A stretch of DNA of 9,561 nt from Opitutales bacterium. Its GTDB lineage: Bacteria; Verrucomicrobiota; Verrucomicrobiia; Opitutales; JAFGAQ01. Made by a program: the position numbers and the translations under genes. Position 1 is the first letter of the stretch; every line of letters begins with the position of its first letter. Of the stretch, positions 6,329 through 9,561 are shown piece by piece. The stretch lies in the NCBI GenBank assembly GCA_028704125.1, contig JAQVLM010000083.1:1-9561 (forward strand), given 5' to 3'. Under the pieces are notes generated by a model. The model did not search any database and was not told where the DNA came from. It saw nothing but the letters and a program-made list of their open reading frames with translations.

Positions 6329-7087
6329 TCACATTCCCGGCTTGAACTCGTCCGGAATCAACCGGTCGGAATCTCCGCCCCGGACCACATTCAACACACC
6401 CTCATGGAGCAGGTATTCCTGATCCATCATTCGCGCAAACAACGGATTGTGGGTGACCAGAATCAGTGAACTGCCCTGCTTGCGGCAAATCCCCACAATC
6501 AAATCCATCACCTCAGATGCCGTGTTTTCATCGAGGTTACCCGTCGGTTCATCTGCCAGTATCACCTTGGGTTCATTCATCAGGGCCCGGGCCACCGCCA
6601 CCCGCTGACGCTCGCCTCCCGACAGCTTCTGCACAGGGTAGCGCATCCGGTCCTTTAAGCCCACCTGTTCCAACAACGAAACCGCCCTGTCCCGGCTGCT
6701 CTGCCGGAGCCTCCCCAACAAACGGGCTGCCAACAAAACGTTTTCGACCACGTTGATTTCCGGCACCAGATAATAGGCCTGGAAAATGAATCCGAAGAAA
6801 CGCCCCCTTTCCCGGGCGAGCCGCCGCTCATTGAGGCCCATGATCTCGAGCCCATTCCACCGTATCGAACCCTGCTCGTGGGATTCCAACCCACTGATGA
6901 GGTTTAAGAACGTGGATTTTCCGCTGCCGGACTGGCCACAAATGCTGATGTTCCTGCCATCGGGCACACTCAGGTTCACTCCGTTGAGCACATGAATGGA
7001 ACGTCCCGAATCATGGAACGTCTTGTGGAGGTCTACCACCTCCAACAGCGGCAGGTCGTGTTCAGATGCTGTCCGGCTTGTGTTCAT
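6329..7087 (-). CDS. lolD: LolD-like ABC transporter ATP-binding protein
   Basis: This is the ATPase subunit of the Lol complex that extracts outer-membrane lipoproteins from the inner membrane and hands them to the periplasmic carrier. It has 252 residues against about 230 in E. coli LolD; the extra length is at both ends. Motifs are Walker A GQSGSGKST (51-59), Q-loop FQAYYLVPEINVVENVLL (Gln103), signature LSGGERQRVAVARAL (155-169), Walker B VILADEPTGNLDE (175-187) and the switch His213 in LVTHN. The sequence belongs to the LolD/MacB/FtsE-type group (DEPTGNLD). The assignment to Lol rests on the adjacent permease, whose stop precedes this start by 21 bp on the same strand. CGGAAG directly abuts the ATG, a marginal Shine-Dalgarno match. 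Confidence 0.92.
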   Translation of the reverse strand: MNTSRTASEHDLPLLEVVDLHKTFHDSGRSIHVLNGVNLSVPDGRNISICGQSGSGKSTFLNLISGLESHEQGSIRWNGLEIMGLNERRLARERGRFFGFIFQAYYLVPEINVVENVLLAARLLGRLRQSSRDRAVSLLEQVGLKDRMRYPVQKLSGGERQRVAVARALMNEPKVILADEPTGNLDENTASEVMDLIVGICRKQGSSLILVTHNPLFARMMDQEYLLHEGVLNVVRGGDSDRLIPDEFKPGM

Positions 7088-7108
7088 CTTCCGATGGGAT
7101 CCATGGGT

Positions 7109-8338
7109 TCACTCACTGCGCAACGCATCCGACGGTTTCATCCTGAGGGTTCGCATGGCCGGGAGAATCCCGGCCAACAGACAAATGATGATCGTCATTC
7201 CACTCACCAACACGAAATCGGACATGGAATAGTAAACGGGAATATCATTGAACTGGTAAAAGCGCAACATGGCATCCCGTCCATCGGTCAGCCGGGCAAA
7301 GGTCCACACGATTTCATTGCGGTAGTGCAGGATAAGCGCCTGCAGCGCAATACCGATGACCGTCCCCGACACCCCGATAATGAGCCCTTGCACACAGTAG
7401 CTCATCGCCACATGGAAAGGTCTCGCCCCCATTGCCACGATCAACCCGATCTCCCGGGTCTTCCGCACAACCGATGTCATCAACGCACTCGTTATCGAGA
7501 AGGAAGCCACGAGGATGATGAAAAACAGGATGATCGTCATCATTGTCTTCTCGAACTCGAGAACGTAGGCATACTCGCGGTTCGTCTCCAGCCATGTCAC
7601 CGCTCTCAAAGGAGAACTCAACGCCTCATTGATCCCCAATGTGGCTTCTTCGAGGCTGGCACCGGGTTCCAGGCGCAAAGCCAGTCCGTGAATACCATCC
7701 TCCATCCCGTAGAGATCCTGCATCAAGCGAAGAGACGTGATCAAGGTGCTGCTGTCCACATCGTGACGCCCGCTCTCAAAAATACCCGCAACCGTCACCT
7801 CACGCGGCAACAGAACTTCGTCCCGCTTGAGCCGATCCAGCATCAATGGGGTATAGAGCTCAACCGAAGTCCCCACTGTCGCCCCGATTCGCTGGGCCAT
7901 CACCGAGCCCAATAGCACCGAATCGTCGTCCAGATCATCCAAGCTCCCCTGCCGGATGAACTCATCAACCGGGAGCAATTGCCGCTCACGGGTCAAATCA
8001 ATCCCCATCACCGATGGAAAAAGTGGCAAATTGCCCCGCTGCAACATGACCACTCCGTGCGCATAGGGACTCACCAGATCCACATCATCCCGCGCCTCCA
8101 CAAAGTCCGCCAAACGCTCCCAGTCATAGATCACCCGGTCCGACTCGATGCGGATATCCCCGTTGATCTTGAGCAAACTTTCCCGGATCTCACGTCCAAA
8201 ACCATTCATCACGCTCTGAACCCCGATCAGAACGGCCACCCCCAGGGAAACACCCAAAATCGACATCACCGCGAAAAACGAAAAGCCTCTCCTTGTGGGG
8301 AAAAGCTGCTTCAGGGCCATGTAAAGATACCAGGGCAT
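7109..8338 (-). CDS. LolC/LolE-type lipoprotein-releasing permease
   Basis: This is the inner-membrane permease partner of LolD. From the ATG at 8338 it is 409 residues, between E. coli LolC (399) and LolE (414). It opens with MPWYLYMALKQLFPTRR, then a first transmembrane helix FFAVMSILGVSLGVAVLIGV (about 21-40). A periplasmic domain of roughly 230 residues follows, then three C-terminal helices: MTIILFFIILVASFSITSAL with the coupling stretch RKTREIGLIVAMGARP, then VQGLIIGVSGTVIGIALQAL, then FVLVSGMTIIICLLAGILPA. The protein ends in AMRTLRMKPSDALRSE, the usual FtsX/LolC-type C-terminus. The frame has an earlier ATG at 8383, adding 15 residues, but family members start at the MPWYLYMALKQL-like block, so 8338 is preferred. 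Only one permease gene adjoins lolD, as in organisms with a single LolC/E (LolF-type) subunit presumed to act as a homodimer. Confidence 0.92.
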   Translation of the reverse strand: MPWYLYMALKQLFPTRRGFSFFAVMSILGVSLGVAVLIGVQSVMNGFGREIRESLLKINGDIRIESDRVIYDWERLADFVEARDDVDLVSPYAHGVVMLQRGNLPLFPSVMGIDLTRERQLLPVDEFIRQGSLDDLDDDSVLLGSVMAQRIGATVGTSVELYTPLMLDRLKRDEVLLPREVTVAGIFESGRHDVDSSTLITSLRLMQDLYGMEDGIHGLALRLEPGASLEEATLGINEALSSPLRAVTWLETNREYAYVLEFEKTMMTIILFFIILVASFSITSALMTSVVRKTREIGLIVAMGARPFHVAMSYCVQGLIIGVSGTVIGIALQALILHYRNEIVWTFARLTDGRDAMLRFYQFNDIPVYYSMSDFVLVSGMTIIICLLAGILPAMRTLRMKPSDALRSE

Positions 8339-8432
8339 GGGTGACAAGACGACGTATCCCTTGCAGAAAAGGTTCTGCGGCATCCAACTGCAACGCTATT
8401 CTTCATTGCAATCAGCGATTCCGACGGGGGCT

Positions 8433-8461
8433 ATTTTACTACAGGAATACGCTTTTCTTCA
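8433..8461 (-). promoter_or_regulatory. Candidate sigma-70 promoter for the lolC-lolD-gfo unit
   Basis: On the minus strand, TGAAGA (8461-8456, 4 of 6 to TTGACA) is followed after 17 bp by TAAAAT (8438-8433, 5 of 6 to TATAAT). Transcription would begin near 8426, about 88 bp before the preferred lolC start at 8338. The region is locally AT-rich within a GC-rich background. This is consensus matching only. Confidence 0.35.
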
Positions 8462-8616
8462 TTTTATCGGCACTGCCATGGTCGCCCAACCAAAGCTGGA
8501 GGGAACGGTCATGGACGACAAGCGAAGGGCGAAAATCAAACACCGGAGCCACAGCATCCGGCAAGGCACCGCCTGTTCGCGCCAAACAAGGGGAATCGTC
8601 CAGGGCGGGACCCAGT

Positions 8617-9561
8617 TCAGTCCGGATCCGGTTTAAAGCAAGCGAGGAGCGACTTGGCCGCCTGATAAACCGGAAGCTTTCCTGTAGCCACATCCCGCTC
8701 CATATCCGGCAAAACACCCGCAACATCCGGGTGCTCCAGAAAGAGATGCCGGAGTTCCTGATTCATCAATTCGTGCAACCACTCAACATTCTGCCGTGCC
8801 CTCCGTTGCTCCAGCCATCCATGATCTTTCAGATGCGAAAAGAACCGGGTAACCGCCTCCCAAACCTCAGCCACGCCATCTCCCTTGAGCGCGGAACACA
8901 TTAGTGCCGGAACAGACCACTCCGGAGTATAGGGCGTAAGGTAATGTAACACGGTGGACATCTCGGCCTGCGTCCTGCGGGCGCGGGCTTTGTTGTCCCC
9001 ATCGGCCTTGTTGACCACAAACAGGTCGGCGATCTCGATCACGCCTTTTTTAATGCCTTGCAAGTCGTCACCCGCACCAGCAATCCCCAGCAACATGTAA
9101 CAGTCCACCATCCCACGGACCGCGATTTCATTCTGACCGACTCCCACCGTTTCCACAATGATGACATCGTAGCCGGCCGCTTCACACACCTGGATGGTTG
9201 ATCGACTCTTCTCGGTGACGCCACCCAGATTTCCTCCCGTTGGCGAAGGACGAATGTAAGCATTGGGATGAGCCGACAAACGTTCCATACGTGTCTTGTC
9301 TCCCAGTATGCTCCCGCCACTGAGCGTGCTGCTCGGATCCACTGCCAAAACGGCGACGCGATGCCCTTGCTCACATAGCATGGACCCCAACGCCTCAATA
9401 AAGGTACTCTTGCCCGCACCCGGAACCCCACTGATCCCAACCCGCATCGAACGTCCAGCATGTGGCATCAGGCGCTGGAGAACGGCCTGCCCCATGTCAC
9501 GATGGGCGGGCGCATTACTTTCAATCAAAGTGATCGCCCGGGCAAGAATCATGCGATTTCC
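8617..9561 (-). CDS. meaB: MeaB/ArgK-type GTPase, methylmalonyl-CoA mutase chaperone (5' end outside window)
   Basis: This SIMIBI-class GTPase protects and reactivates the adenosylcobalamin enzyme methylmalonyl-CoA mutase and gates cofactor loading. The frame remains open to the window edge: the three codons before the ATG at 9552 read Gly-Asn-Arg, and with the following residues give GNRMILARAITLIES, which fits the family's GDRRALARAITL-like block. The true start is therefore beyond 9561, and the ATG at 9552 is internal. Numbering from that Met, the P-loop GVPGAGKST is at 42-50. AVDPSSTLSGGSILGDKTRM, RPSPTGGNLGGV, the switch ETVGVGQNEIAV and the guanine-specificity motif NKAD follow. The C-terminal helical region ends in LPVYQAAKSLLACF, as usual. 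At least 314 residues are present, close to full length (about 320-340). A mutase gene may lie upstream, outside the window; none is visible here. Confidence 0.94.
   Translation of the reverse strand, partial: GNRMILARAITLIESNAPAHRDMGQAVLQRLMPHAGRSMRVGISGVPGAGKSTFIEALGSMLCEQGHRVAVLAVDPSSTLSGGSILGDKTRMERLSAHPNAYIRPSPTGGNLGGVTEKSRSTIQVCEAAGYDVIIVETVGVGQNEIAVRGMVDCYMLLGIAGAGDDLQGIKKGVIEIADLFVVNKADGDNKARARRTQAEMSTVLHYLTPYTPEWSVPALMCSALKGDGVAEVWEAVTRFFSHLKDHGWLEQRRARQNVEWLHELMNQELRHLFLEHPDVAGVLPDMERDVATGKLPVYQAAKSLLACFKPDPD

Noticed and set aside
6992..7915. 307-codon plus-strand ORF
   Set aside because: It is antisense to lolD and the lolC/E permease gene. The His- and Arg-rich product is typical of the complement of a membrane-protein gene.
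1..9561. CRISPR arrays, tRNA or rRNA genes, insertion sequences, attachment sites
   Set aside because: I found no regularly spaced repeats, cloverleaf-like segments, transposase or integrase coding sequence, or flanking direct repeats by eye.

Overview
The window is a GC-rich bacterial chromosome segment made mostly of housekeeping genes. The organism is Gram-negative and diderm: it has Mpl murein recycling, a Lol-type lipoprotein exporter, and an oxidoreductase of a type often found in lipid A gene clusters. The neighbourhood (divergent mpl and aroA-cmk, then lolC/E-lolD-Gfo/Idh, then meaB) and the scarcity of clear Shine-Dalgarno sequences suggest Verrucomicrobiota, perhaps Opitutae. That assignment is inference from gene content and recalled neighbourhoods, not a search.

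Layout. Positions 1-1024 (minus) hold the 5' three quarters of mpl, cut by the window edge. A 147 bp divergent spacer with a perfect 12 bp palindrome separates it from aroA (1172-2557, plus) and cmk (2563-3267, plus), which are 5 bp apart. Next comes a two-gene cassette on the minus strand. It is a C5-cytosine DNA methyltransferase (3889-4854) followed after 3 bp by an HNH endonuclease with a likely winged-helix N-terminus (3301-3885), a probable type II restriction-modification (R-M) system. The cassette and its upstream leader are visibly AT-richer than the flanks and lie exactly where the aroA-cmk and lol-gfo transcription units converge, so this looks like a horizontally acquired insertion.

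To the right, all on the minus strand and read right to left, are a partial meaB/argK-like GTPase gene (8617-9561), a lolC/E permease gene (start 8338 preferred), a lolD ATPase gene, a Gfo/Idh/MocA oxidoreductase gene (5162-6169), and an unannotated 42-codon single-transmembrane protein gene (4966-5094) with a good ribosome binding site. A candidate sigma-70 promoter (8433-8461) sits ahead of lolC. The lol, gfo and small-membrane-protein genes look like one envelope-biogenesis transcription unit: lipoprotein release from the inner membrane, a possible lipid A sugar modification step, and a small membrane protein of unknown role. AroA and Cmk serve chorismate and pyrimidine nucleotide synthesis; MeaB maintains methylmalonyl-CoA mutase.

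I saw no tRNA, rRNA, CRISPR array, insertion sequence or convincing terminator. I do not see a clearly novel system. The best leads are the R-M cassette, the 42-aa membrane protein, and a possible frameshift at the 3' end of the gfo gene that would close the gap to that small gene.
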